Source of the DNA: Strigomonas culicis
Taxonomy: Eukaryota > Euglenozoa > Kinetoplastea > Trypanosomatida > Trypanosomatidae
Assembly (NCBI GenBank): GCA_000482145.1
Contig: AUXH01000093.1
Coordinates: 1 to 42,687 of the forward strand
Direction of reading: 5' to 3'
DNA length: 42,687 bases
A program made the position numbers and the translations under genes. Under the pieces are notes generated by a model, which saw only the letters and a program-made list of their open reading frames with translations, did not search any database and was not told where the DNA came from. Below are positions 26,446-35,293 of the stretch, one piece after another (position 1 is the stretch's first letter; the number at the start of each line of letters is the position of its first letter).

Positions 26446-28113
26446 TTAGTTGTATTCAGGCTGCAATGTGTCACTATTATGCATGACGTTAACAGCGAAT
26501 GGCTGTGGCTGCGGTGCATTGTGCATCCCCAGCATTTGCTGCCCTTGGAGTACAAACGGAACCGAATTCATCATGTGCTGCGGATTTAAAAAAGACGAAA
26601 CGTCATTTGAGTTTATATTGGTCAAGGCAACTGTCTGTCCCATGGAACCGTCACGAGATACCATTTGGAGTGTCGTTAAATTGGGCATGAATTGGGGGTT
26701 TAGAATATCTCCCTCCACGGAGAATTTGGTCGCATTAGGGGCGTTTCGCTTCTTGGGATGCCGTATAGACGGGTCACGGTGTCTCCGTGCGAGCTTGTTC
26801 TCAATTTTGACACCGTAGGGTGAGTTTTTCAAGAGACTTTGAAGTGGCATAATGGCATCGCGCAGCTGATTGTACTGGGCTTCGTCGGACGCCGTTGCAA
26901 TTGCGGTTTGGATCACGTAGTTAGCGTAGCTGTCCGTTAAGAGTTTCGGCAGCACTTGCGGCTCTGTCAGCTCGTCCACCATCAGTTGCTTCACATCTGA
27001 GTGTGCCGCCTTGAGGCATTTTTCGATCACATTACTGCTGAATTTATTGCACGAGAGCTCAGCCACGTGATGCAGCATGTACCGAATAATTTCGTTCGTA
27101 TAATTTGGCTTTTCCGCGTTCCCGGGACAGGCAATGTCATCTTGGCGCTCAAGAATGAACTGAATGACATAATTGCCGAATGGATCCTGAACCAGCTTCA
27201 ACACGCTACTGAGGACCGTGTTAAGGATTTGGGAATGGTACGGTTCAGGAGCCCACTGAAGACACTTCTGTATGATGCAGCAGCCTTGTCTGTTGCGACA
27301 CACAGAAATACATTCCTTTGAGAGAACGTCGTAGATCTGCTTCTCAATCTGCTCCAGTTGCTGCCTTTCATACTCATTGCTCCCCTGCACCGAGAGTCGC
27401 TTGCTCCGCTCGCAGAGCATGAACTTGGACAGTGTATGATTACCATTTATGTCCGTGGCCAGGGTGACAACGCTTGATGACACAGCCTTAGAAAAACAAT
27501 GAAACTCCTCAAGGTGCTTGAGCGAGTCTGCGATCTTCTGCGCCACACGAGCACCGTTTGTGTTGCAGCACATGATTACCAGATCCTTGCCCAGTATTTC
27601 GATCAGCTGCATATACTCGGAATACTCCGCCGGTGCAGCAGAAGCGTCCGTGGCCTGCCGCTGGGAAGCCGCCGACACAGCTCCGTTAGACAATAGAGGT
27701 ACAACGTGAAGCATGAGTTCACTGCCATTCGCATTCATCGACAGATCGCTCGCCCGCTCCATGCACTCCTTAATCACCAATGGACGAATTAGCTGTTTTT
27801 GTGAACTGGGAGAGTGAGGGTTGCTGCCATCGCTAGGGGGTGCTGAAACGCTGACACGACACAGCTCCACCAAGCGGAGAGCCTCACGGAGCCCGTTCGC
27901 GTCTTGCATAGAGTTTAACACAATCTGCGCCACCTTGTCGGTCTCCGCATTGGACGTACCGCTTACACTGGACGGGACTCGCTGCGACGCGTTGCTCTGG
28001 TCATGAATGCGCGACTCCAAAATGCGGATACTTGTGTCAACATCAGCCAGCTGCTTGAGAATCTCTTGCCTCTTGGCATAAAGTGCAGTGAGGCTTTCTT
28101 CATCAGAGCTCAT
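26446..28113 (-). CDS. Pumilio/PUF-family RNA-binding protein
   Basis: The 555-residue product has a short N-terminal coiled coil (about 8-40), a polar linker and a Pumilio array at about 125-440. Visible repeat cores in order are NGSELMLHVV, NGARVAQKI, NGNHTLSKF, QGCCIIQKC, FGNYVIQFI, FSSNVIEKC, YANYVIQTA and a terminal YGVKIENKL half-repeat. PUF repeats bind RNA antiparallel, one base each. The C/C-Q, N/Y-Q, S/N-E and N/Y-Q residues of the fourth to seventh cores predict A, U, G and U, hence a 5'-UGUA core in target 3' UTRs. The last 115 residues are Asn-, Gln- and Met-rich and probably disordered. In an organism without gene-by-gene promoter control, such a protein would set mRNA stability or translation of a target set. 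Which numbered PUF it matches cannot be settled here. Confidence 0.95.
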   Translation of the reverse strand: MSSDEESLTALYAKRQEILKQLADVDTSIRILESRIHDQSNASQRVPSSVSGTSNAETDKVAQIVLNSMQDANGLREALRLVELCRVSVSAPPSDGSNPHSPSSQKQLIRPLVIKECMERASDLSMNANGSELMLHVVPLLSNGAVSAASQRQATDASAAPAEYSEYMQLIEILGKDLVIMCCNTNGARVAQKIADSLKHLEEFHCFSKAVSSSVVTLATDINGNHTLSKFMLCERSKRLSVQGSNEYERQQLEQIEKQIYDVLSKECISVCRNRQGCCIIQKCLQWAPEPYHSQILNTVLSSVLKLVQDPFGNYVIQFILERQDDIACPGNAEKPNYTNEIIRYMLHHVAELSCNKFSSNVIEKCLKAAHSDVKQLMVDELTEPQVLPKLLTDSYANYVIQTAIATASDEAQYNQLRDAIMPLQSLLKNSPYGVKIENKLARRHRDPSIRHPKKRNAPNATKFSVEGDILNPQFMPNLTTLQMVSRDGSMGQTVALTNINSNDVSSFLNPQHMMNSVPFVLQGQQMLGMHNAPQPQPFAVNVMHNSDTLQPEYN

Positions 28114-28137
28114 TTTCCTCTTATATATTGGATTATT

Positions 28138-28178
28138 CTTTCACACAAAAATGAAAAATCGAAAAGTAAAAAAAAACA
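28138..28178 (-). promoter_or_regulatory. Predicted trans-splice acceptor of the PUF gene
   Basis: A T-rich tract on the minus strand (28176-28145) ends in GTGAAAG with the AG at 28139-28138, leaving a 24-nt 5' UTR without an ATG. A separate CT microsatellite lies further upstream. Confidence 0.5.
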
Positions 28179-28369
28179 GAACCGGGAAAATAACGTTATG
28201 AAAGAAAACGTGCGCCAAATTAAAAAGACTAAGATACCGTCCGCCTGTGGGAAAGGAATAGCAATAAGAAGAGGAGAGCTGATAGTAAACAACGAGAGAA
28301 GGAAAACTATAGTAACTCAAAATACAGCTTGTGATCAGTAGCAACAAGTGTTCGGATAGAGGAAAGGGA

Positions 28370-28416
<47 letters not shown>

Positions 28417-28657
28417 AGAACGCGGCAGTAAGCAAGCTGGAAACGAGTACAAGAGAAACAAACACAGAAAAGAGAGATAAGAGCTACTCGCCGTTGAAAT
28501 ATCCTACTCTTCTTTATATATACGACATCATGAAAGGAATTGAAGATACTCTACTCAAGAATACAATACAGTATGTAAGCAAAAGAAGAAGAAAAGAAAA
28601 CGAAGTGCGACAAAAAAAAAAAGAAGAAAGGAAAAACAACTGTAGTCATAATTGAGT
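28179..28657 (-). other. Intergenic between SAP and PUF genes
   Basis: AT- and purine-rich spacer with a GA microsatellite. The minus-strand ORF at 28141-28461 is a translated pyrimidine tract (Leu-Ser repeats) and is not believed. Confidence 0.6.
28374..28412. repeat. (GA)n dinucleotide microsatellite
   Basis: Nearly 20 AG units, read as (CT)n on the transcribed strand. It may act as an additional polypyrimidine tract between the SAP and PUF genes. Confidence 0.95.
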
Positions 28658-29509
28658 CTATGCGCTCCGCCTTCGCTTTAAGCTTACACGGGCTGTGTTC
28701 TCATGTTCGGCAGCCGAACTGCTTTCACCGTACGATTTTCGAAATAACCGTGTCCCAGCATCCACCAGTGTGGTCCATATACCTCTGCTCTGCGTACTGG
28801 AGCGCGACACCGGTGAGACAAAATGAGAGCTGCCGCCGCTGTGGGAAGAGTGCATGGACCGCGCGGAGCGTCTGTCAGATCCGTTGTCCACACTCCGCCG
28901 CGGAGAAGGAGGCTGCGGCTCCGGCTGACACTGCGCGTGCTGCTCAAGACACTCACGCAATCGTGCTTCGAGCACCTCTTTTTTGCCGATGGTGGAGAGC
29001 CCCTTCGCGCGCAGCGTGTCTCGGAGCCCTTTCACCGTCACCCCATGCGACCCCGGCGGGCCATCCCGCTGCGCAGCGCGGCCGCTCCGTTTTCTCTTTT
29101 TAGGGGAATCATCGTCGCCCGACTCCTCGTCTGTGCTCGTGCTCGTGCTCTCCTGGGACGAAGAACTGCTGTCAGAGCTTTCGATATAATCAGAGTTTAC
29201 ATGCTTCTTTAGAAATTTCACGCATTCACGGAGAGACGTGAGCAGTTGCAGACCCTCTTCCGAGGACGTTGGTATGCGGAGCTGCCCACTTCCGTCGGCG
29301 AGCACAAACCCGCTCCATGAAACAAGCAGAGATGGGTCAACATCAGAGGCTACGTGGGCTGACGCACGAGGCGAGCCGCCACCGTCCGAGGGCGTCACCT
29401 GCAGCTTGGAGCCCCTTGTCTTGCGCGTCGGTGGCGTGTCAGACAGATCAGCCAGCAGAGAGTCGCTTTCGTCGGCGACGTAAACAAGACGCCGCTTCAC
29501 GGTACTCAT
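28658..29509 (-). CDS. SAP-domain protein, probably nuclear and chromatin-associated
   Basis: The start is taken as the ATG at 29509 (MSTVKRRLVYVAD), giving 283 residues; the frame continues upstream only through the CT microsatellite and reads as Leu-Ser repeats. Residues 90-145 are Ser/Thr/Asp/Glu-rich, followed by a basic KKRKRSGR nuclear localisation signal. A SAP motif follows at about 158-192 (VTVKGLRDTLRAKGL, then KKEVLEARL), the helix-extended loop-helix that binds AT-rich DNA. The C-terminal 90 residues are Ser/Arg-rich and end in KRRRSA. A role in chromatin or nuclear RNA processing is likely from the fold; no catalytic domain is present, so this could be an adaptor. Confidence 0.85.
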   Translation of the reverse strand: MSTVKRRLVYVADESDSLLADLSDTPPTRKTRGSKLQVTPSDGGGSPRASAHVASDVDPSLLVSWSGFVLADGSGQLRIPTSSEEGLQLLTSLRECVKFLKKHVNSDYIESSDSSSSSQESTSTSTDEESGDDDSPKKRKRSGRAAQRDGPPGSHGVTVKGLRDTLRAKGLSTIGKKEVLEARLRECLEQHAQCQPEPQPPSPRRSVDNGSDRRSARSMHSSHSGGSSHFVSPVSRSSTQSRGIWTTLVDAGTRLFRKSYGESSSAAEHENTARVSLKRRRSA

Positions 29510-29513
29510 GGGT

Positions 29514-29557
29514 CTACACCAATGAACACGATCACACGCACACAGAAAGAAGGAGAG

Positions 29558-29595
<38 letters not shown>

Positions 29596-29612
29596 AGAGA
29601 CAGAGAGAGAGA
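29514..29612 (-). promoter_or_regulatory. Predicted trans-splice acceptor of the SAP gene
   Basis: A long CT tract (29612-29541) is followed, with no earlier AG, by GGTGTAG (AG at 29515-29514), only 4 nt before the ATG. This supports the ATG at 29509 over any start further upstream. Confidence 0.6.
29560..29612. repeat. (GA)n microsatellite, perfect then interrupted
   Basis: At least 15 perfect AG units (29560-29590) are followed by an imperfect GA stretch. On the transcribed strand it forms the polypyrimidine tract of the SAP gene. Confidence 0.95.
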
Positions 29613-29798
29613 AATAACAGATGAGAGGTGGGAGAGGGGGGTAAGCAAGGAAACACGATGAAAGACTGTCAAAAGGAAAGTCGAGAGAAGCAAAATCAAA
29701 TGCATGCAAGGAGATAAATGTGAGCATTACCGACAATTATGGTTATTATCACAATCAGTAAGTGTTTGTGATCGCAGAAGGACGTAAGGAGGGGTTCG
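29613..29798 (-). other. Short intergenic spacer downstream of the exportin-like gene
   Basis: This spacer holds the 3' UTR of the exportin-like gene. Nothing else is recognised. Confidence 0.5.
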
Positions 29799-32700
29799 TC
29801 ATACAGTTAAGCTGCCGCGCGACAATAAGATGCAGTCTAGTAGGGATTCTTCCAAAACGGAAGTCAGGTGTGCCTCACGATGCACTTCGGCTACTAGGCG
29901 CATGACGGTGCCGTAGATGTTTGTCAAGACGGATCCCTTCATTGGATTCTCGTTCGACATGCCTTGAAAAATGGAATCAATCCTCTCTTTTCGCAAATCG
30001 GCACAGGCGTATAGGATCATCTTGGCCACACTCCACATGTTGGTGTAGGTCACTTGGCCTGCTAGAAGTGTCCCAAGCAGCATAGAGCAAATCTCTGAAC
30101 AAATGAATTCAAAGCTCTCGTATGGTTGGTTCCCTTTGAGCGCCGCGATGATGCACTCTGTCGTTGACATGCCGACACGCTGTATACTGGAACGGGGGCT
30201 GCACAGCGCGTGGCGCATGGCTTGAAAAAAAGTAGACGACTGTGAGCTAGAAACAAACTGGGAAGTGAAGGCTGCTGCACATGAATCCATCGCCTCAAAA
30301 ACTTCATCCTCAAGATTGGGCATCGAAAGCGTACGGTCGTCCAAGAAGCTTAAGAGGTCCCCGGTGGACGAAACGACGCTCGAGGCCAAGAAGAGGGTCG
30401 CTTCGTCCGAAAGGAAACAGTCCAGCTGCTTCCACTGGGCGACAGTTGTGATGAGCTGGGCGAGGTGCTGCAGAAAAGACAGTTTGTCATTTTCGCCCTC
30501 TTGTGTCATCCAAGAGGGTTCCCCTCTCACCACCCTTAGCGAGGTGTCGCATGTGAACACGACAAAGTGGAGGAGCCTATCAATCTCATTATCGGAAAGA
30601 ACTGGGCTACAGCACAGGAACAGTTTGCGGACGTAAACGAGCACCTTGATCACGACCTCCCGCTCCAGGGAAAACTTAACGGCGGCCTCTAAGAAGCTGT
30701 TCCCCACTGTAAGCATCGCGGGAAACACGAGGCGAATCGTGTCTTGTTGGTGCAGCGCCGCAAAGAGCCCCGTTAACGCTGTTTCTGTATTGAGTATCTC
30801 GTTCACATCGTGGCTGAGGCAGGTGGGCTGCAAGAGAGGCACACACGCAATGTACTGATCGAGGGAGGGTGAGGAGTTGAAACAGTTTAAAACAAATCCA
30901 AGCATGCGTCCTTTGGTGTACGCGGACAGGTCGCAACTTCCACGCGCACGCAGCGTGTCACACAGCTGCACAAAAACGGGCTGTGCTTGGACAAACGAAA
31001 GAACGTCGACGCTTTTAGAGCACACACTCTCTAGTAGTCGGCACGCAGCATTCCCAATGTCCTCGTCGAACGGGAACCGACTCACCAATTGAATGGCAAG
31101 ATGGAGTGAGAAGGACACAAGCTGCTGGTTTCCGTCAAACGCTGTCGTGTACATAGTGCACGAGTCTTCTGCTTCGATGTAGGTGTTGATATACGTGCAA
31201 AAAATGTCTGCGTACCCGGCGAACACACCGGGGCTAGTGACTGCCGCAGAAAACAGCACATCCGCAAACCGCATCATTTCCTCCATCAGCTGTACCAGCT
31301 TGTGATCGCCATTACTGCCCATTTGGAAGAAGCAGGAAGGGATGTAGGGCTGCTCTCCCTTGCATGAGTCAGCAACAAAAAACGATGTTATTCGAAATAA
31401 GAACCACATACCCTCGCACAGTGCCAAAGAGCACGGTACGTGCGGGTCACGATGCTGCAGTTGGTGTGCCAAAAGGGCGAGTGCGTCGAGCAGCTTCTGA
31501 CAAGAGTCACTGCAACTTACCCTCCCAATGTGCGCGACGAGCGACAAGTGTGAATTCGCGAAGGATTCGGAAAAGGCATTTTCGTACTCTTCCTCTGTGT
31601 GGAACTTTAGCTTCAGCGAAAGGTAGTGAGAAAAGACAGCATCACAGCCGCGTCGCAAAAATAATGTGTTGGGTTCCTCAGATAACGAAGTGGTGAACGC
31701 CTTCCGATTATACACAGTAGCCAAGTGAAACCATGCACCAAACAGATCATCCAAGCAGGACATGAGCTGCTCATCATCGTTGCTCTTTGCCTCAAGTGCC
31801 ATGACAGACATCGTGATGCCGGTAAAGCTCTCACCCACGTGCGTCATCAAATGAAACAGAGGGTCGTCAAAATTGGTGACAAGGCGTAGTACTCCATTGG
31901 CAAGGATGGGTGCGGCGTCGAGGAGGGGCACTTGGTTGCTGAGGGCCAGGTGCAGCATGGACACTACGCTCTCAAACTGGGAAAGAAGAATGCTCATCGG
32001 CACATCAGTGTTCCACTCCTTCAACTTGTATGAACAAAGAAGCTGTGTGAGTTCCGCAAGCTGCCGATGCTCCACCGCCGCCAACTGGATTCCCTTGCCA
32101 TGAAACCACTCGCAAACGAATTGAAAAAACGTGCTGCCACTTGTAAGAACGGGGCCCGTAAGCAGCCGCGCCCAAGACTCACCAGAAACAATGAATTCGT
32201 CTGAAGCCTGGTCAAGGAGGCTGTCCTCTTCAAAGTGACGATGCGAGTACCATGAAAGGCAAGTTACAAGGAGAGAAAGAGCACCGTTCACGGTAACGGT
32301 GTTTTCCAGGGCGGAGCCATCTAACTGCAGCAGGACTGTCATGGCTAACTGAGGCAGCACATTGGCCTCCTCAAACAACGAGCGGCACTTTCGATGAAGA
32401 CGCACCGGTAGCCCGTGATAGCACGAGTGAAGATCATACACGCCGAACTCGGCCACGACACTACGACAGATAAGACGACCCAGGCACACGCGGCCGGCCG
32501 TGTCGCTGCAGCTCAGAACGTGCTGCAACCAACTCAAAACCTCTGCGACCGCAGGGAACTGTACATCCTCGTCTTCTACACAACCCAGCTTCAGCACCAC
32601 AGCGATGGTAGTCGATAGCTCCGCAAGCACTGGCCGCCACAACAGTGATTGGGTAGAAGCGTCGTCCAGGCGGCTGCCAAACTCTATCAGCTCCTCGAGA

Positions 32701-32945
32701 ATACTACGGTTAGCGTCTCGCCAGAAGTTTAGGTTACTCGTGAGCGCATATCGTAGCAACTTGAACGTCACATAAATATAATAAACAGACGCCGAGTCTC
32801 TGAACGTTGCACTTTTCAGCAACAAGAGGCTTTGCTCCGCCAGCACCTGCGGTTCGTGGCCCTGCAGCACGTCCAGAACCTTCATGGCACTGGTGTGCTG
32901 ACCCTCCTGTAAAAAGTAGGCAGCGCGTTGTATATCGTTCTCCAT
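29799..32945 (-). CDS. Exportin-like (importin-beta superfamily) helical-repeat protein
   Basis: The 1,048-residue protein appears all-helical, with no membrane segment. Its first 100 residues (QRAAYFLQEGQHTSAMKVL, then a pattern of paired amphipathic helices) resemble the N-terminal Ran-binding region of large exportins such as exportin-4 and exportin-7: a short helix repeat, then LAEQSLLLLKSATFRD and a helix of the type that recruits RanGTP. Length also fits (about 1,050-1,150 in those families). Such proteins carry cargo out of the nucleus with RanGTP. The rest is too divergent to tell exportin from importin by eye. The ATG at 32945 has a pyrimidine tract and AGs 8 and 11 nt upstream. A generic HEAT-repeat scaffold is the main alternative. 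Confidence 0.65.
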   Translation of the reverse strand: MENDIQRAAYFLQEGQHTSAMKVLDVLQGHEPQVLAEQSLLLLKSATFRDSASVYYIYVTFKLLRYALTSNLNFWRDANRSILEELIEFGSRLDDASTQSLLWRPVLAELSTTIAVVLKLGCVEDEDVQFPAVAEVLSWLQHVLSCSDTAGRVCLGRLICRSVVAEFGVYDLHSCYHGLPVRLHRKCRSLFEEANVLPQLAMTVLLQLDGSALENTVTVNGALSLLVTCLSWYSHRHFEEDSLLDQASDEFIVSGESWARLLTGPVLTSGSTFFQFVCEWFHGKGIQLAAVEHRQLAELTQLLCSYKLKEWNTDVPMSILLSQFESVVSMLHLALSNQVPLLDAAPILANGVLRLVTNFDDPLFHLMTHVGESFTGITMSVMALEAKSNDDEQLMSCLDDLFGAWFHLATVYNRKAFTTSLSEEPNTLFLRRGCDAVFSHYLSLKLKFHTEEEYENAFSESFANSHLSLVAHIGRVSCSDSCQKLLDALALLAHQLQHRDPHVPCSLALCEGMWFLFRITSFFVADSCKGEQPYIPSCFFQMGSNGDHKLVQLMEEMMRFADVLFSAAVTSPGVFAGYADIFCTYINTYIEAEDSCTMYTTAFDGNQQLVSFSLHLAIQLVSRFPFDEDIGNAACRLLESVCSKSVDVLSFVQAQPVFVQLCDTLRARGSCDLSAYTKGRMLGFVLNCFNSSPSLDQYIACVPLLQPTCLSHDVNEILNTETALTGLFAALHQQDTIRLVFPAMLTVGNSFLEAAVKFSLEREVVIKVLVYVRKLFLCCSPVLSDNEIDRLLHFVVFTCDTSLRVVRGEPSWMTQEGENDKLSFLQHLAQLITTVAQWKQLDCFLSDEATLFLASSVVSSTGDLLSFLDDRTLSMPNLEDEVFEAMDSCAAAFTSQFVSSSQSSTFFQAMRHALCSPRSSIQRVGMSTTECIIAALKGNQPYESFEFICSEICSMLLGTLLAGQVTYTNMWSVAKMILYACADLRKERIDSIFQGMSNENPMKGSVLTNIYGTVMRLVAEVHREAHLTSVLEESLLDCILLSRGSLTV

Positions 32946-32953
32946 CGGAATAA

Positions 32954-32985
32954 CTACTTGTTATAAAGGTAAAGTAGTAAAAACG
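32954..32985 (-). promoter_or_regulatory. Predicted trans-splice acceptor of the exportin-like gene
   Basis: A T-rich tract is followed by CAAG and TAG (AGs at 32958-32957 and 32955-32954), giving a 5' UTR of 8 to 11 nt. Confidence 0.5.
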
Positions 32986-33240
32986 TGAGAAGAAAGCAGA
33001 GGAACGGAAAGAGACGGGAGGAGAACACAAAAAGAGGTGAATGCAAGCCAAATGAATTTCAAATCCACGAGACAACAAAAAACTCTCAAATTGTCATGGT
33101 AGCCAAGAGGCGTTGAAGTTCCACAAGAGAACTGTTTCACATTGAATGGGGGGAGAGAAGAGACAGTATAAGAAGCAGGCAGGCCTTTGTCATCTTATTT
33201 ATGTATACTTCAAACGATGAGGAGCAAGGTAAAAAAGAAA

Positions 33241-35076
33241 CTACACAATGTTGATGGCAACAGGCAGTTGTGTGCTGACAAACTGAACCACACGATCATA
33301 CTCCTCTTTAGCATTCAGAGTAGTCGCCGAAGATGCAATAAGGTACAGCGCACATTTGAGATGTGCCTTGACCAGTGCATAGTCCCCCATCTCGCAGGCG
33401 GAGCGGCAACTCTTCTGCCATTCCGCACACACTTCTGCACTCCATTTGCCTTTGGACAGCACGTACAGACAGTTTTTGGTGTCGATCGGTTGCGCCGACG
33501 ATAGAGGCACAGACCCTTGAATCTCACTCTCTAGTGTCTGCTCCATAGACAGAAGCGGTGAAGGCGTCTCTTCTTCTTGTTTTTTCCGTTTAGCAGAGAA
33601 GGCAGCAAGCAGAGACATTTGGCCCTTTTCCGTCCGCATCTGCTTTTCCGTCTGCTGAACGGCTCCAATCTCCTTCAGTCCCGTCAGCTGCACTGTCATC
33701 CCTCTTATGTCAGGGATGAGCACCTCGTTCACGTCGGAGAGGGTTATCGTCCAGATGGTGCGGTCATCAGCCGTGTCAAGTCCAAGCTGCTTGGCACGGT
33801 CTTCGTCGGTCGTGTCTCGATTTGAGACCAGAAGCGGCACCACCACCCTTTGAACCTCGCTCAGCATCTCTCTGGAAGCGGATCCACTCAGGGGGTGGGC
33901 AAACTTGATCGAGACGTGTAGTTCGATGCACTTGCCGCGGCCCATATATTTTTGGGGCTGCTTCGGGTGGAGCGGGTGCCTCTCCAGCAATGTCACACGC
34001 GCGCCGTGCGCTACGAGGTTGTATCTGTCCAGCTTCACGCACGAGTCTTCGACAAGCTGCAAAGCAATCTTCCAGATATCCTCCACGCACGTAGGTCGCA
34101 CTGCGTAGTTCATGGACGAGCCTACCGAGTTGGGTATACCTTTGCCCAGTTCCGTTTTTTCAGCAAGGTCGCCGGTACGCACGACGACGCGGCTGTCTTC
34201 ACCACGACAGAGCTTGTAGAAGGTTTCGCCCGCTTTGCGGCCTAGCGATTCCTGCAGATGCTCCTTCGTCAGTGCCTGCACATCAGCGCAGTACACGGTG
34301 TCGCTATGTCGCGATAATAAGTGCTTGCTGATCAGTAGCTGAGTCACCTTGTTCAGTGTGCTGTCACCGACACCGTGAATGGAGGAGAAGGGGAGGCGCC
34401 GAAGAAGAGGTCCAATCTCCTCTGGGCGAATGACCCGAACACCATCCGGTTTTGCAGATTTGGTGGCAATGCGTGCCAGCATGATATTAGGCGCAACTCC
34501 GCACGACGCAGTACAGCCAGACAGCTCACGCAGGTCACTTCGTATTTGATGGCACACGTCGAGTGCGAGCTCATAGTCTGCGGTATCAGTCGCGATCACC
34601 ACCTCGTCAATGCTGTACACCTCAACCGAAATGTTCGCACGGTTCTGGAAGCGCGAAAAGATGTGTCGATACAATTGCAGCGCCACAGCCTCGCACGCTG
34701 CCAAGTCGTAGCCGAGAATCTGTAAATCTGGGCATATTTCCTTCGCCGCGTTGACGTACATACCCGCGTGAATCCCGTAGCCTCGCGCTAAATAATTGCA
34801 AGAAGAAATATCACTGTTGAACTTACCAGCGGCAATACCGACTGGAAGTGACCTCAAGTGTGCGTGCTCTGGTTTCGCCAACTGCACGTTGCAGAAAAAG
34901 GCATCCATGTCAATATGGATAAACAAATTTTGTTGGTATAGCTTTCCATGATTCCATTCCGGTCTTTCCGCAAAAAGTTGCTTGAAAGTATCCTCCATTC
35001 GCGTTTTCCATTGTCCAATAAAATGAAGTCGTGAATGCTGCTGAAAGTGGCGGAGGCTGTTCACTTGGCTGTCCAT
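33241..35076 (-). CDS. REV1: REV1-type Y-family translesion DNA polymerase
   Basis: The 611-residue protein has the Y-family catalytic motifs: IHIDMDAFF (metal-binding Asp 56 and 58) and SIDEV with Asp-Glu near 155. The pattern SSCNYLARGYGIHAGM and CPDLQ between them, GRGKCIE, and DIRGM near 460 match REV1 better than pol eta, iota or kappa. Helix-hairpin-helix residues follow near 240 (IHGVGDSTLNKV). The usual N-terminal BRCT domain is absent. Near 490 a segment QMSLLAAF resembles a PCNA-interacting box. The last 85 residues look like a four-helix bundle similar to the REV1 C-terminal domain that docks pol zeta and other Y-family enzymes. REV1 inserts dCMP opposite abasic sites and scaffolds translesion synthesis. 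The start ATG lies only 14 nt after the stop of the upstream 58-aa ORF. Confidence 0.88.
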   Translation of the reverse strand: MDSQVNSLRHFQQHSRLHFIGQWKTRMEDTFKQLFAERPEWNHGKLYQQNLFIHIDMDAFFCNVQLAKPEHAHLRSLPVGIAAGKFNSDISSCNYLARGYGIHAGMYVNAAKEICPDLQILGYDLAACEAVALQLYRHIFSRFQNRANISVEVYSIDEVVIATDTADYELALDVCHQIRSDLRELSGCTASCGVAPNIMLARIATKSAKPDGVRVIRPEEIGPLLRRLPFSSIHGVGDSTLNKVTQLLISKHLLSRHSDTVYCADVQALTKEHLQESLGRKAGETFYKLCRGEDSRVVVRTGDLAEKTELGKGIPNSVGSSMNYAVRPTCVEDIWKIALQLVEDSCVKLDRYNLVAHGARVTLLERHPLHPKQPQKYMGRGKCIELHVSIKFAHPLSGSASREMLSEVQRVVVPLLVSNRDTTDEDRAKQLGLDTADDRTIWTITLSDVNEVLIPDIRGMTVQLTGLKEIGAVQQTEKQMRTEKGQMSLLAAFSAKRKKQEEETPSPLLSMEQTLESEIQGSVPLSSAQPIDTKNCLYVLSKGKWSAEVCAEWQKSCRSACEMGDYALVKAHLKCALYLIASSATTLNAKEEYDRVVQFVSTQLPVAINIV

Positions 35077-35090
35077 CCCTCGACAGCGAT

Positions 35091-35267
35091 TCAGTCCACC
35101 TTGTCTGGCTCGTTTAACGTCTCGGTTTGTATCTTGTAAAAAGAATTCCCAGCCGTCGTTAAGTACTCCACAATGGCGCTCGCTGTTTCACTGTCTAATT
35201 CGAATCGAGGGTCTAAGTCTTCCAAAAGTGCTTCAATAAAGTATGGACGCAACGTCGTTACATCCAT
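35091..35267 (-). CDS. 58-aa protein just upstream of REV1
   Basis: This small ORF starts MDVTTLRPYF and has one of the clearest splice acceptors in the window (12 T, then CATGCAG, 7 nt before the ATG), so it is probably a real gene or a real mRNA start. It is acidic and looks helical: a first helix through LLEDLDPRF, a loop, then a longer helix through SAIVEYLTTAGNSF. This loosely resembles the first two helices of a TAF12-type histone fold, but it is too short for a complete one. It ends 14 nt before REV1 in another frame. It may be an independent short protein, an upstream ORF of REV1, or the first exon-like part of something broken. Confidence 0.6.
   Translation of the reverse strand: MDVTTLRPYFIEALLEDLDPRFELDSETASAIVEYLTTAGNSFYKIQTETLNEPDKVD
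35133..35146 (-). promoter_or_regulatory. Weak candidate splice acceptor for REV1 inside the 58-aa ORF
   Basis: TTCTTTTTACAAG on the minus strand ends with an AG at 35134-35133 inside the 58-aa reading frame. Used as an acceptor, it would give REV1 a 56-nt 5' UTR with no ATG. The tract is short, so this is only a candidate. Confidence 0.3.
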
Positions 35268-35274
35268 AGAAAGT

Positions 35275-35293
35275 CTGCATGAAAAAAAAAAAA
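35275..35293 (-). promoter_or_regulatory. Predicted trans-splice acceptor of the 58-aa/REV1 mRNA
   Basis: Twelve T residues on the minus strand are followed by CATGCAG (AG at 35276-35275). This is a textbook acceptor with a 7-nt 5' UTR to the 58-aa ORF. REV1 has no comparable acceptor of its own. Confidence 0.6.

Noticed and set aside
28141..28461. Minus-strand ORF with Leu-Ser repeats before the PUF gene
   Set aside because: It is the reading of a CT microsatellite and polypyrimidine tract, which serve splicing.
35091..35187. A cis-spliced intron joining the 58-aa ORF to REV1
   Set aside because: The REV1 frame is open back to 35187, but no clear donor-acceptor pair is seen, and cis introns are very rare in kinetoplastids.
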